A stretch of 64,000 bases of DNA, from assembly GCF_016458305.1 (NCBI RefSeq), contig NZ_JAEMHL010000001.1, positions 310,001 through 374,000 of the forward strand, read 5' to 3'. Under the pieces are notes generated by a model, which did not search any database, was not told the DNA's origin, and was given only the letters and a program-made list of their open reading frames with translations. The position numbers were made by a program, and so were the translations under genes. The DNA is from Geomonas anaerohicana (GTDB lineage Bacteria; Desulfobacterota; Desulfuromonadia; Geobacterales; Geobacteraceae). Of this stretch, positions 7,033-16,081 are shown in pieces (position 1 is the stretch's first letter; each line of letters starts with the position of its first letter).

Positions 7033-8883
7033 TTAGTGGTGCGGGTGCATGAAGGCGTAGATCATCAGCATCAGCAGGGTGATGCCGGTGAACAGCGCGG
7101 TGAAGCCGAAGGCCTTCAGGCAGAAGTCGTAGAAGATGCCGGAAGATTTCTTGGCTGCGAACTGCTCGGTGATGCCGTCCTTCTCGTAACGTGCCCACTG
7201 ATCGCCACGCTCTTCGACGAACTCGTGCTTGGACATCTGGCCGTTGAAGATGACGAAGTCCATCGGGAACTTCTCCGGACGCCCGTGGGTGTTGAAGAAG
7301 TGGACCGAGAAGATGAAGCCGGTTGCCAGGAGCGCCTCGTCAGAGTGGATGATGGTGGCCACGTTGAAGGCCCAACCCGGCAGGAACATGCCGAAGAACT
7401 CGGGGAACCAGAGCATCAGGCCGGAGCCGCCGATGGCGAACATACCCCAGAAGACTGCGATAAAGTCGAATTTCTCCCAGTAGGTCCATCTCTCGAAGGC
7501 CGGCTTCGGCCCTTTGAAGAAGAACCAGCGGACCATGCCGATCACGTCGCTGATGTCGCGCAGGTTCGGGCAGAGGGAGTCAGGCCCGAAGAGCCTCTGC
7601 AGCGGGTTGCCCTTGATGTCCTTCCTGATGAAGAGGAAGTGTACGCTCATGAACAGCGCCATGGCGAAGTAGACGAAGGTGATGCCGGCGCAGATCCTGT
7701 GGAAGAAGCCCGCGTTCGGCGCGCCGCCGTAAAGATCCATGAGGAACTTGGCCCAGACCTGGTCGCTGAACTTCAGCGGCAGACCGGTGAGGGAGAGGCC
7801 GAGGAAGCTGATGATGACCAGCAGGTGCATGAACACGTGGACCCTTCTGAAGCGGCGGTACTGCTTGTGCCCATCGGGTACGTGGTGCAGGATGATGCCT
7901 TCTTCCAGAGCTGCAGCCTTCTCACGGTTCTCCACGAAGCCGCGGATCATCCAGAGCAGGGTGTGAATCCAGAACACGGTGAAGGTGCCGACCAGCAGGC
8001 CGGTCATCGCGATGAAGGTGTAGAACAGGATCGGGTAACGCTCGCGGTCGTTGTGCTCACCGTGGGCGTAGAACTTGGTGAAGAGCTGGCTCCCCTTGCT
8101 GTGGCAGGCGGTGCAGGTCTTGACCAGGTTGGCCGGGTTAACGGAGGACTTGGGATCCTTGGAGGGCAGGATGGCATGCGCGGTGTGGCAGTCGGCGCAG
8201 CCGGCAACCTTCTCCGGGTAGCCCAGGCGGTAGTTCTTGCCGTGGTAGCTCTCCATGTAGCTCTTGACGGCAACTTCGGAGATGTGGTTGCGCTCGACCA
8301 GCTTCTCGTCGGCATGGCAGCGCAGGCAGACCTTGGTGTGGAATTCGCGGTTGGAATGCGATTTCGGATCGCCGAGGGCCTTGATCTCGTGCAGGTTGTG
8401 GCAGTCGTTGCAAGCAGCCGAATCCTGGTTCCCGGCGAGGACGCCCTTGCCGTGTACCGACTGGCTGAAGCCGCGCTCGTCTTTGTGGCACTGGGTGCAC
8501 TTGACGATTACCCTACGCTTGTCCTTGTTCCAGTAGGTGTGGCTGTGCATGTCGGTGTGGCACTGTGCGCACCCGATGCCCTTCTCGCTGTGGATACTCT
8601 TGGCGTGCTCGGCCGCTTCCTTTTTGTGGCAGCGAACGCACTGGACTTTGCCCACCTTGATCTCGCCCTTCATGTGCTTGGAGAGCTCGACGATCTCGAT
8701 GTGGCAGCTGGTGCAACCGTTTTTGCCGTGTACGGAATTGGCCATTGCCTCGGCGGAAATCTTGTTGCCGTGGCAGCCCAGGCAGGTTGCCGGGTCGATG
8801 GCCAGGCCCTGAGCGGCAAAACCGGGCCGGGCTAGTGCTAGGAGCAGTAGCAGCGGGATGAGGCGTGTGAAGACTTGAACCAT
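7033..8883 (-). CDS. cbcL: CbcL-type fusion of nonaheme c-type and diheme b-type cytochrome
   Basis: An inner-membrane quinol oxidoreductase that passes electrons from menaquinol to periplasmic cytochromes. In Geobacter sulfurreducens, CbcL is needed for respiration to low-potential acceptors. The 616-residue protein has a signal peptide (residues 1-23), then nine CxxCH haem c motifs (CLGCH, CTSCH, CVRCH, CAQCH, CTQCH, CNDCH, CLRCH, CADCH, CTACH) in residues 34-270. From about 290 there are several membrane helices of the HydC/FdnI cytochrome b type, with conserved His in helices (MHLLVIISF, FFHRICAGITFVYF, SVHFFNTHGRP). The start is supported by AGGAGA seven bases upstream. No partner subunit adjoins it, consistent with a self-contained fusion. 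Confidence 0.87.
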   Translation of the reverse strand: MVQVFTRLIPLLLLLALARPGFAAQGLAIDPATCLGCHGNKISAEAMANSVHGKNGCTSCHIEIVELSKHMKGEIKVGKVQCVRCHKKEAAEHAKSIHSEKGIGCAQCHTDMHSHTYWNKDKRRVIVKCTQCHKDERGFSQSVHGKGVLAGNQDSAACNDCHNLHEIKALGDPKSHSNREFHTKVCLRCHADEKLVERNHISEVAVKSYMESYHGKNYRLGYPEKVAGCADCHTAHAILPSKDPKSSVNPANLVKTCTACHSKGSQLFTKFYAHGEHNDRERYPILFYTFIAMTGLLVGTFTVFWIHTLLWMIRGFVENREKAAALEEGIILHHVPDGHKQYRRFRRVHVFMHLLVIISFLGLSLTGLPLKFSDQVWAKFLMDLYGGAPNAGFFHRICAGITFVYFAMALFMSVHFLFIRKDIKGNPLQRLFGPDSLCPNLRDISDVIGMVRWFFFKGPKPAFERWTYWEKFDFIAVFWGMFAIGGSGLMLWFPEFFGMFLPGWAFNVATIIHSDEALLATGFIFSVHFFNTHGRPEKFPMDFVIFNGQMSKHEFVEERGDQWARYEKDGITEQFAAKKSSGIFYDFCLKAFGFTALFTGITLLMLMIYAFMHPHH

Positions 8884-9288
8884 TGTAATCTCCTGTATTT
8901 AGGATCGTTTTAGAACGCTTTAATCTATTGGGGCGCTCGCAACGGCGCCTACTTTAATACGCGCGGCTTCATAAATCAACTGAAAAAGCGCCAATTAATA
9001 AGCAGGATACAACCTGTCGGCTGCCTCGCTTGGGTTGAATCAATCAGAGATGAAACCAGCCTCTGTGAAATGGGCAAATATTAACATTGGTAACGCAACT
9101 AGCGGACATGACATGCGCGAGATACAACAGCATAAAATTAGGTAATCTCGCGTTGATTAAGTAAACACAATATGGAGCTGCCCAATGTCAGATCAGGAAG
9201 ATGAGAGTGTGTAGTGTATACGGGGCGTGATGTCGGGCGGGGGAGGGTGGCTTGCAATGAGACTAAAAAAGTCCCATTAGATAGTAAA
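8884..9288. other. AT-richer intergenic region upstream of cbcL
   Basis: About 400 bases without a gene, between the cbcL start and the radical SAM stop (both minus). It is markedly AT-richer than its surroundings. It holds GGCGC/GCGCC arms on either side of CTCGCAAC near 8932-8949, a GTATAC palindrome at 9216-9221, and a weak dyad at 9257-9279 whose loop is a poly-A run and which may help end the radical SAM transcript. No promoter of cbcL stood out clearly. Confidence 0.45.
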
Positions 9289-11136
9289 TCACACAACCAA
9301 CTCAACTATTCCTTCTGCGATGGCGAACTCCAAAAACTCCCGGGCCTCTTCCTCGGCGAGGCCGGTCCTGCGGCAAAGCGCCCGGGCGTCCTGTTTTCCG
9401 TCCAGCGTCTGCAACAACTCGAAGTAGGGAGAGGAGACCGATTCGGTGCAGACCTCGCCATGGGCGGGGTAGATGATGGCGCAGGATCCCGTAGGCCTGA
9501 AGCAGGAGGTGAACTCGACGAGGTCCGGTTCGCCCGCGTCCAGGACCTCCAGCACCTCGTAGTTGAAGCGCGCCAGCGTGGTGCTGGCGGCGAGGGACAG
9601 CGGCTGCTTGAGCGGGTCGAGCTTGCGCAGCTGTTTCGCGGCCGGGGGCGTGGGCGGCGTCGCCATCAGCGCCGCCGCATAGTGGTGGTGGTAGTCGGCG
9701 AGGTCGAGCGCCAGCGGCAAAAGCTTCGCCTTCTTCCGGTCCTTGAAGATCCGCTCCAGGAAGGTTCTTTGCAGCCCCCAGATTTCCTCCTCGGCAATAT
9801 CCGCTTCCCCGCGCTCACCCAGGAAGGCGGCGAAGGCGGCCAGGAAGTCGCTGGGGGTAAGCTTGAGCGCGGCCACCACCGAGTTGAACCAGGCCACCGC
9901 CTTGCCCCGGCTGTAGAAGACGTCGCAGGCGGCGGCGAGCCTGCCGGCCTCGCGCAACTGTTCCGGGGTGTAGCCGGCTGTCGCCTGCACGGTGTACGGC
10001 GGTGCCTCCAGGTGCCGCAGTCCCAGTGCCTGCGCCTTGCCGTACAGTCTCGTCCCCGGCAGTACCGCCAGGGGGAAGATGTCCAGGTGGTTCGGGTACA
10101 GGGAGAGGGCGAAGTCGAGCGAAGAGCGGAACAGCGACGGCGTGTCGCCGGGGAGTCCGAAGATGAGGTCGAAGCCGAAGATGGCGCCGCTCTGGTTCAA
10201 GAGGAAGGCACGGTTGACGAAGTCGTCACGGTCGAAGCCCCTTCCCACCCCGCGCAGTACCGCGACGTCGGCGCTCTGCAGGCCGATCTGCAAGGAACAG
10301 GTGATGGAGGCGAAGAGGTCCGCCATTTCGGCGTCGATGAATTCGCTGCGTACCTCGAAATGGAAGTGGACCCCGGGGGCCACCTTCCGGATCAGGCGCA
10401 GGATTTCCTTCGCCCTTTTGACGTCCTTGTTGAAGGTCGAGTCGAGCACGAAGACCTGGGGGACCCTGAGCCGCGCGAACAGGCGCAGCTCGGCTTCGAT
10501 GCGCTCCATGGAGAAGCGGCGCACCCCGCCGCTCCCCTTGTGGTCGAAGCAGAAGGAGCAGGCGAAGTCGCAGCCGCGCGAGAGCTGCCACAGGGCGCCG
10601 CCCGGGATGGTCGGGTCGAGCCGGCCGGACAGGTACGGTGATGGTATCGAGTCGAGGTGCAGCGGCGCAGGTAGTGCGGCAACCGGCTCTCCCGGCAGCA
10701 CGATGCCGGAAACGCCTGCCGGTGCAGTGCCGGCCGCTAGCAGCCGTACCGCCTGCGCCAGTGCGCCTTCGCCCTCACCGCGTACCAAGAAGTCGAAGAC
10801 CCCTTCCTCCAGCAGTCCGTCCGGGTTGGCGGTCGGTTCGGCGCCGCCGGCGCACAGGATCACGCCCGGCAGCAGCGCACGCAGTTCCCTCGCCACGGCC
10901 ACGGCATGGTCGCGGCTCCAGACGTAGATGGAGAAGGCGACCAGGTCGGGCGCGGTGCGGGCGATTTCTGCGGCGCAGCGGGCGGGGTCGTCGTGCAGGA
11001 AGAACTCGGCGATCCTTGGCTTGACGATTCCTTGCAGCGCGCGATCGGCGAGGAGCGCCTCCTGCAGAAAGGCGCAGGCCAACGGCACCGCTTGCGGAGA
11101 CGGGTGGGGATGGATGGCGATGAGGGTCAGGTTCAT
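9289..11136 (-). CDS. B12-binding-domain radical SAM protein
   Basis: A 615-residue enzyme with an N-terminal cobalamin-binding-like Rossmann domain (DLVAFSIYVWSRDHAVAV ... GAEPTANPDGLL, residues about 50-130). It is followed by a radical SAM core whose CxxxCxxC cluster motif is CDFACSFC, with the glycine-rich strand FDLIFGLPGDTP downstream. A C-terminal region of about 250 residues resembles the DUF4080 extension of such proteins. The substrate is unknown. ATG at 11136 is chosen because it overlaps the preceding stop as ATGA, implying translational coupling; an upstream in-frame ATG at 11208 lies inside the neighbouring gene. The B12 domain lacks an obvious DxHxxG, so base-off cobalamin binding is uncertain. 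Confidence 0.82.
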   Translation of the reverse strand: MNLTLIAIHPHPSPQAVPLACAFLQEALLADRALQGIVKPRIAEFFLHDDPARCAAEIARTAPDLVAFSIYVWSRDHAVAVARELRALLPGVILCAGGAEPTANPDGLLEEGVFDFLVRGEGEGALAQAVRLLAAGTAPAGVSGIVLPGEPVAALPAPLHLDSIPSPYLSGRLDPTIPGGALWQLSRGCDFACSFCFDHKGSGGVRRFSMERIEAELRLFARLRVPQVFVLDSTFNKDVKRAKEILRLIRKVAPGVHFHFEVRSEFIDAEMADLFASITCSLQIGLQSADVAVLRGVGRGFDRDDFVNRAFLLNQSGAIFGFDLIFGLPGDTPSLFRSSLDFALSLYPNHLDIFPLAVLPGTRLYGKAQALGLRHLEAPPYTVQATAGYTPEQLREAGRLAAACDVFYSRGKAVAWFNSVVAALKLTPSDFLAAFAAFLGERGEADIAEEEIWGLQRTFLERIFKDRKKAKLLPLALDLADYHHHYAAALMATPPTPPAAKQLRKLDPLKQPLSLAASTTLARFNYEVLEVLDAGEPDLVEFTSCFRPTGSCAIIYPAHGEVCTESVSSPYFELLQTLDGKQDARALCRRTGLAEEEAREFLEFAIAEGIVELVV

Positions 11137-11696
11137 GAAGTCTTGGGGCGTGCCTTCAGGGAGGGTTTGCCCCCCTCGATCACCACGACGAAGTCGACGT
11201 CGCGGCAACCGTACTTCTGCATCAGGGCGGGTTTTTGCCGGTTGATCGCCTCGGCTACCTTGTCTCTGGTCACGTTGTCGACGGGAAGGTTGCAGGCCAG
11301 GCGCGCGTTGACGTACTGCTGGAAGACGGAATCGATCTGGGACTCCTGGCTGGGGGGGGGCGGCGTTGCCGCGGCCTTACCACCCTTTTCGGTCTTTTCG
11401 GCCTGGTGCAGCGACATGCGGAAGCGGTCCCTTTGGAACTTCCCCTCCTCGATGAGGCGGTTGGTGCGGATCCACTTCTGCTTGTGCACGCTCAGCGTGG
11501 CAACCAGGGAGTCGTACTTGAACCTCTGGCTGGTGTTGGGGATGCTGACGTTCTGGTAGCGTCTCACGGCGCGTTCGACCGTGTCGAGCAGGCGCAGCGG
11601 CTCCCGCTTCTCGATGCCGAAGAAGTATTGCTCGTACTTGATGACGAGTTCGCGCAGGTCAAGCTCCAGCTTGGCTATGTCCTCGGCGACGCCCAT
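11133..11696 (-). CDS. Conserved protein of unknown function coupled to a radical SAM gene
   Basis: A 187-residue, charged, mostly helical cytoplasmic protein with no signal peptide. The N-terminal half (residues 1-90) is rich in Leu/Arg/Glu and looks like a helical bundle. A Lys/Ala/Pro linker (about 95-110) leads to a C-terminal part ending in a short beta segment (CRDVDFVVVIEGGKPSLKAR). It resembles deltaproteobacterial proteins carrying the MXAN_5187-type C-terminal domain, but I am recalling that from sequence feel only. GGAGG lies four bases before ATG. The stop overlaps the radical SAM start, so the two are one transcription unit. Confidence 0.75.
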   Translation of the reverse strand: MGVAEDIAKLELDLRELVIKYEQYFFGIEKREPLRLLDTVERAVRRYQNVSIPNTSQRFKYDSLVATLSVHKQKWIRTNRLIEEGKFQRDRFRMSLHQAEKTEKGGKAAATPPPPSQESQIDSVFQQYVNARLACNLPVDNVTRDKVAEAINRQKPALMQKYGCRDVDFVVVIEGGKPSLKARPKTS

Positions 11697-11850
11697 GAAA
11701 CCTCCACTGCAGGACTATAGCGATAAGTCACGGTTTAGTAAACGATAAAAAGCGCGATGGCGGCGCGGAAGCCGGGCGTGAAACAGCTTGACCTGCCCAG
11801 GCATTATTGTTAAAAAAGAGCAATTTGCTCAGCGGCAAGGGGGACTACCA

Positions 11851-13224
11851 ATGAAGAAGATAGCTGCAATAGTGCTGGCAGCCGGCATGGGGACCAGGAT
11901 GAAGTCGGACCTGGTCAAGGTGATGCACCCGGTGGCCGGCCCGCCGATGATAGAATGGCCCGTTGCCGCCGCGTTCGCCGCGGGGGTCGAGCGCTGCGTC
12001 CTGGTGGTGGGGCACCAGCAGGAGAAGGTGCGGCAATATTTCGACGGACGTGCCGAGGTCGGCTTCGCGCTGCAGGCAGAGCAGCTGGGCACCGGACATG
12101 CCGTGCGCTGCGCCATGCCCGAAATCGACGCGGCGGCGGAGACCGTGCTCATCCTCTGCGGCGACACGCCGCTGCTCACCGCGGACAGCCTGCGCGGCAT
12201 GCTCGACGCCCACCAGCAGAGCAAGGCGTGCGTGACGGTGATGACGGCAACCTTCGACAACCCCTTCGGCTACGGCCGCATCGTCAAGGACGCGGACGGC
12301 AAGGTGGTCGCCATCACCGAGCAGAAGGACGCCACCGAGGAGGAGCGCCTGATCCGCGAGGTCAACGCCGGCGTCTACTGCGTCGATCGCGCCTTCCTAG
12401 CCGAGGCGGTGCAGAAGCTCGACAACGACAACGCCCAGAAGGAGTACTACCTGACCGACGTGGTGCGCCAGGCCAACGCCCGCGGGCTCGCCTGCCGCAG
12501 CTATCCGGTGGCGGATGCCCAGGAAATATCCGGCGTCAACGACCGCGCCCAGATGGCCGAGGCGGCAGCCGTGCTGCGCCGGCGCATCAACCGGGAGCTG
12601 ATGCTTTCCGGCGTCACCATGATCGACCCTGCCGTGGTCTACATCGACGGCGGCGTGAAAATCGGCCGGGACAGCGTGGTCTACCCGGGCGCCGTCATCA
12701 AGGGGAACACCGTGATCGGCGAGCGCTGCAAGATCGGCCAGAACGCCCTGATCGAGGACTGCGACATTGCCGACGACGTGGTGGTGAAGGCGGGGAGCGT
12801 CCTCGAAGATTCCAAGGTCGGCCCCGAGGCCGCCATCGGGCCCATGGCGCATCTGCGCCCCGGCACCGTGCTCTCCGCCCAGGTGAAGATCGGCAACTTC
12901 GTGGAGACCAAGAAGGCCTTCATGGGCGAAGGATCCAAGGCCTCGCACCTCACCTACCTCGGCGACGCGACCATAGGGCGCGACGTCAACATCGGCTGCG
13001 GCACCATCACCTGCAACTACGACGGGGTCAGGAAGCACAAGACCGTCATCGAGGACGGGGTCTTCGTGGGGAGCGACGTCCAACTGGTGGCCCCGGTCAC
13101 GGTCGGCAAGAACTCCCTGATCGCCGCGGGCACCACCGTCACCAAGGACGTCCCCGCGGACTCGCTGGCCATCGCCCGGTCGCCCCAGGTGAACAAGGAA
13201 GGCTGGACTCTCAGGAAAAAATAA
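11851..13224 (+). CDS. glmU: Bifunctional GlcNAc-1-P uridyltransferase / GlcN-1-P acetyltransferase
   Basis: Makes UDP-GlcNAc from glucosamine-1-phosphate in two steps, feeding peptidoglycan and LPS synthesis. The 457-residue protein matches the family length. The N-terminal nucleotidyltransferase shows LAAGMGTRMKSDLVKVMH (the usual LPK is LVK here; the Lys is kept), GDTPLLT and NAGVYC. The C-terminal left-handed beta helix shows hexapeptide repeats (VVYIDGGVKIGRDSVVYPGA) and the acetyltransferase signature NFVETKKAFMGEGSKASHLTYLGDA. The purine-rich AAGGGGGA precedes ATG by about eight bases. glmS follows after 89 bases, an order typical of a shared pathway operon. Confidence 0.96.
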   Translation: MKKIAAIVLAAGMGTRMKSDLVKVMHPVAGPPMIEWPVAAAFAAGVERCVLVVGHQQEKVRQYFDGRAEVGFALQAEQLGTGHAVRCAMPEIDAAAETVLILCGDTPLLTADSLRGMLDAHQQSKACVTVMTATFDNPFGYGRIVKDADGKVVAITEQKDATEEERLIREVNAGVYCVDRAFLAEAVQKLDNDNAQKEYYLTDVVRQANARGLACRSYPVADAQEISGVNDRAQMAEAAAVLRRRINRELMLSGVTMIDPAVVYIDGGVKIGRDSVVYPGAVIKGNTVIGERCKIGQNALIEDCDIADDVVVKAGSVLEDSKVGPEAAIGPMAHLRPGTVLSAQVKIGNFVETKKAFMGEGSKASHLTYLGDATIGRDVNIGCGTITCNYDGVRKHKTVIEDGVFVGSDVQLVAPVTVGKNSLIAAGTTVTKDVPADSLAIARSPQVNKEGWTLRKK

Positions 13225-13313
13225 CTGTCCCGGATCCGGCCAAGATGGTATCCTGTACCGTCTTGGCGGACAGCCACGTTATTAATTAACAAATCGACGA
13301 CACGGAGTCATAC

Positions 13314-15143
13314 ATGTGCGGTATCGTTGGATTCACGGGGCGGCAGGAAGCCACCTCCATCATCATCGAAGGGCTGAGAAGGCTCGAGTACCGGGGCTAC
13401 GATTCCGCCGGCATCTGCACCATCAGCGGTGGCAAGGCGAGCATCAGGCGTAGCGAAGGCAAGCTTTCCAACCTGGAGAAGCTCCTGGCCACCAGCCCGG
13501 TGAGCGGCACGGTCGGCATCGGCCACACCCGCTGGGCGACCCACGGCCGCCCCTCCGAGATCAACGCGCACCCGCACCAGGCCGGTCCCATCGTGGTGGT
13601 GCACAACGGCATCATCGAGAACTACCTCCAGCTGCGCGAGGGACTCAAGACGCAGGGACACGTCTTCAAGAGCGAGACCGACACCGAGGTTATCGCACAC
13701 CTGATCGAACGGTACCTGAAGGAAAGCGGCAGCTTCGAGGACGCGGTGCGCCGGGCGTTGGGCATCCTGAAAGGTGCCTACGCCATCTGCATCGTGAGCG
13801 AGAGCGAGCCGGAGAAACTGATCGCGGCCAAGCACGGCGCCCCCATGGTGGTCGGACTCGGTGACGGTGAGTTCTACGTCGCCTCCGACATCCCCGCCAT
13901 CCTCTCCCACACCCGCTCCATGATCTTCATGGAAGACGGCGAGATGGTGGTGTTCCAGGGGGGGAGCGCCGAGTTCAGCAACGTCAACGGTGACAAGTTA
14001 GAGAAGTCCCCGCGCCACATCGACTGGTCTCCACACATGGCCGAGAAGGGTGGCTACAAGCACTTCATGCTCAAGGAGATCTTCGAGCAGCCGCGCGCCG
14101 TGCGCGACACCATCGCCGGGCGTCTGCGCGAGGAGCAGGGTGACGTCTACCTCGAGGACCTGGCCCTGAGCGATGCCGACCTGCAGGGGATCAACCGCAT
14201 CTGCATCATCGCCTGCGGTACCTCGTGGCACGCCGCCCTGGTGGGCAAGTTCCTGATTGAGGAGTACTGCCGCGTCCCGGTCGAAGTGGACATCGCCTCC
14301 GAGTTCCGCTACAGAAACCCGGTCGTCGACGAGAACACCCTGGTCATGCTGATCTCGCAGTCCGGCGAGACCGCCGACACCCTGGCTGCCATGCGCGAGT
14401 CCAGGCGTCGCGGCGGCAAGTGCGTCGCCATCTGCAACGTAGTCGACTCCTCCATCGCCCGCGAGGCCGACGGCGTCATCTACACCCATGCCGGTCCCGA
14501 GATCGGCGTCGCCTCCACCAAGGCCTTCGTCACCCAGTTGATCGCCCTGTACCTCTTCACCATCCGCCTGGGGCGCTCCCGCGGGAAGATGGACCAGGAG
14601 CAGGGTCGCAAGCTCATCTCCGCCATCGTGCGCGTTCCGGCCCTCATGGAAGAGGCTCTGAAGCTGAACGAGCAGGTGGAAAAGGTGGCCAGGAACTACC
14701 TAGCCGCCCGCGATTTCCTCTACCTCGGCCGCGGCATGAACTACCCGATCGCGCTTGAAGGCGCTCTGAAGCTGAAAGAGATCTCCTACATCCACGCCGA
14801 AGGGTATGCCGCCGGCGAGATGAAGCACGGTCCCATCGCCCTCATCGACGAGCACATGCCGGTCGTGGTGCTGGTTCCCAAGGGGGCGACCTACGAGAAG
14901 GTCTTCTCCAACATGGAAGAGGTCATTGCCCGTGGCGGCCGCGTCATCGCGGTCTGCTCCAAGGGTGACGCCGAGGTGGCCGACAAGGTCGAGGTTGCGC
15001 TGGAGGTGCCGGAAGACGGCGAGGAAGTCATGCCGATCATCATCTCCATCCCGATGCAGCTTTTGGCCTATCACGTCGCCGTCCTGAAAGGGACCGACGT
15101 CGACCAGCCCAGGAACCTGGCCAAGAGCGTCACCGTCGAATAG
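13314..15143 (+). CDS. glmS: Glutamine--fructose-6-phosphate aminotransferase (isomerising)
   Basis: Converts fructose-6-phosphate and glutamine to glucosamine-6-phosphate, the first committed step towards UDP-GlcNAc. The catalytic Cys directly follows the initiator Met (MCGIVGFTG), so the start is certain. The class II glutaminase domain shows [12 protein letters not shown] and [18 protein letters not shown]. The two SIS domains show [26 protein letters not shown] and the terminal LAKSVTVE. At 609 residues it is full length. It shares a strand with glmU and ends in a strong terminator at 15166-15200. No glmS ribozyme-like leader is evident in the 89-base gap. Confidence 0.97.
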   Translation: MCGIVGFTGRQEATSIIIEGLRRLEYRGYDSAGICTISGGKASIRRSEGKLSNLEKLLATSPVSGTVGIGHTRWATHGRPSEINAHPHQAGPIVVVHNGIIENYLQLREGLKTQGHVFKSETDTEVIAHLIERYLKESGSFEDAVRRALGILKGAYAICIVSESEPEKLIAAKHGAPMVVGLGDGEFYVASDIPAILSHTRSMIFMEDGEMVVFQGGSAEFSNVNGDKLEKSPRHIDWSPHMAEKGGYKHFMLKEIFEQPRAVRDTIAGRLREEQGDVYLEDLALSDADLQGINRICIIACGTSWHAALVGKFLIEEYCRVPVEVDIASEFRYRNPVVDENTLVMLISQSGETADTLAAMRESRRRGGKCVAICNVVDSSIAREADGVIYTHAGPEIGVASTKAFVTQLIALYLFTIRLGRSRGKMDQEQGRKLISAIVRVPALMEEALKLNEQVEKVARNYLAARDFLYLGRGMNYPIALEGALKLKEISYIHAEGYAAGEMKHGPIALIDEHMPVVVLVPKGATYEKVFSNMEEVIARGGRVIAVCSKGDAEVADKVEVALEVPEDGEEVMPIIISIPMQLLAYHVAVLKGTDVDQPRNLAKSVTVE

Positions 15144-15165
15144 GCTCTGCCGCAAGAAATGCATA

Positions 15166-15200
15166 AAGGGGAGACAGCTCAGGCTGTCTCCCCTTTTTTT
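15166..15200 (+). terminator. Rho-independent terminator of glmS
   Basis: Thirteen-bp perfect stem AAGGGGAGACAGC (15166-15178) / GCTGTCTCCCCTT (15183-15195), loop TCAG, then a run of T to 15200. Confidence 0.95.
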
Positions 15201-15316
15201 GTGCTGAACCGCCGATAGTGTCATTTTGCTTAAGGCAAGTGCTTCCGGCACGTTACCGTGTACACTGTACAGACGCTGAAACATCCCCAGCTTCATGAGC
15301 ACTGACGAGGTGGAAC

Positions 15317-15835
15317 ATGCCGGTTCTGATAGGGCAGGAAATAAAGGATGCGATCGCTCGCGGTGAAATAGCCATCGATCCCCTGGAGGAATCACAGATC
15401 GGCCCGGGATCGCTCGATTTAACCCTGGGCAACGAATTCAGAATCTTCAAGAAAGAGTCCGGGGTCTGCCATGTGCACAACGAGTCGGATTTTGCGGATG
15501 TCACGGAAGCGGTCACGGTTCCGGACGGAAGCTTCATCACCATCGCCCCCTGCGAAATGATCCTGGGCATCACCAGGGAGCGGATAACCCTTGCCGACAC
15601 CATGGCCGGCTGGCTGGAAGGACGCAGCCGCTTCGCCCGTTTCGGCCTGGCGGTCCACGTCACCGCCGGATTCATGCAGCCGGGAATCTCCAACCAGCAG
15701 GTGCTGGAGATCGTGAACCTCGGGCACAAGACCCTGGCGCTCTATCCCGGTACCCGCATCTGCCAGTTCGTCTTCGAACGCTGCCTCGGGTCGGCGCAAT
15801 ACAAGGGGCGGTTCGTCGATCAGGTCAAGCCTTGA
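15317..15835 (+). CDS. dcd: dCTP deaminase
   Basis: Deaminates dCTP to dUTP for thymidylate synthesis. The 172-residue protein (somewhat shorter than the 190-residue E. coli enzyme) carries the family core SQIGPGSLDLTLGNEFRIF and GRSRFARFGLAVHVTAGFMQ, followed by QVLEIVN with the catalytic Glu. GAGG at 15307-15310 places the ATG at 15317. It could be a bifunctional deaminase/dUTPase; the short C-terminus does not decide this. The dyad GTGTACAC with a following TGTAC (15258-15270) lies about 50 bases upstream and might be an operator. It converges with the hybrid kinase. Confidence 0.88.
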   Translation: MPVLIGQEIKDAIARGEIAIDPLEESQIGPGSLDLTLGNEFRIFKKESGVCHVHNESDFADVTEAVTVPDGSFITIAPCEMILGITRERITLADTMAGWLEGRSRFARFGLAVHVTAGFMQPGISNQQVLEIVNLGHKTLALYPGTRICQFVFERCLGSAQYKGRFVDQVKP

Positions 15836-15890
15836 GACGAAGCACCACTGCGGTGCAGAATTTCCCACCTTCACCAGAACCCGGTCCCCC

Positions 15891-16013
15891 AAGCGAGTCA
15901 CCTTGCGCGTGAAGCGAGTCACCTTGCGCGTGAAGCGATTCGCCTTGCGTGTGACGCGAGTCACCTTGCGCACCGAGCGAGTCACCTGGCGCGTCAAGCG
16001 AATCACTTTCCGG
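15891..16013. repeat. 21-bp tandem repeat array (about six units)
   Basis: Units start at 15891, 15912, 15933, 15954, 15975 and 15996; the first two are identical (AAGCGAGTCACCTTGCGCGT plus G) and the others drift by one to five bases. The array sits between the converging dcd and kinase genes. Because 21 is a multiple of three, long open frames encoding heptad-like peptides run through it on both strands (for example VTLRVKR on plus). I treat these as by-products rather than genes. Confidence 0.9.
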
Positions 16014-16081
16014 AAAGGCGGGGCCAGCACTGGACAAGGAGCCCGAAGGGGGAAGGCACGTTTTAATCGAGGGGGAATGGC

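Noticed and set aside
6994-8835. A 613-codon plus-strand open frame opposite cbcL
   Set aside because: The minus strand encodes nine CxxCH motifs, a signal peptide and cytochrome b helices; the plus-strand frame starts inside the terminator and has no supporting features.
8955-8998. Sigma-54 promoter of cbcL (TGGCGC...GTTGA on minus strand)
   Set aside because: The -24 half is partial, and the -12 half lacks both TTG register and GC.
9015-9025. Possible CooA site upstream of cbcL (TGTCGGCTGCC)
   Set aside because: It shares the first 11 bases of the 19216 site, but the second half-site reads TCGCT instead of CGACA, so the dyad is lost.
15891-16013. CRISPR array
   Set aside because: Units are contiguous 21-bp repeats with no unique spacers and no cas genes nearby.
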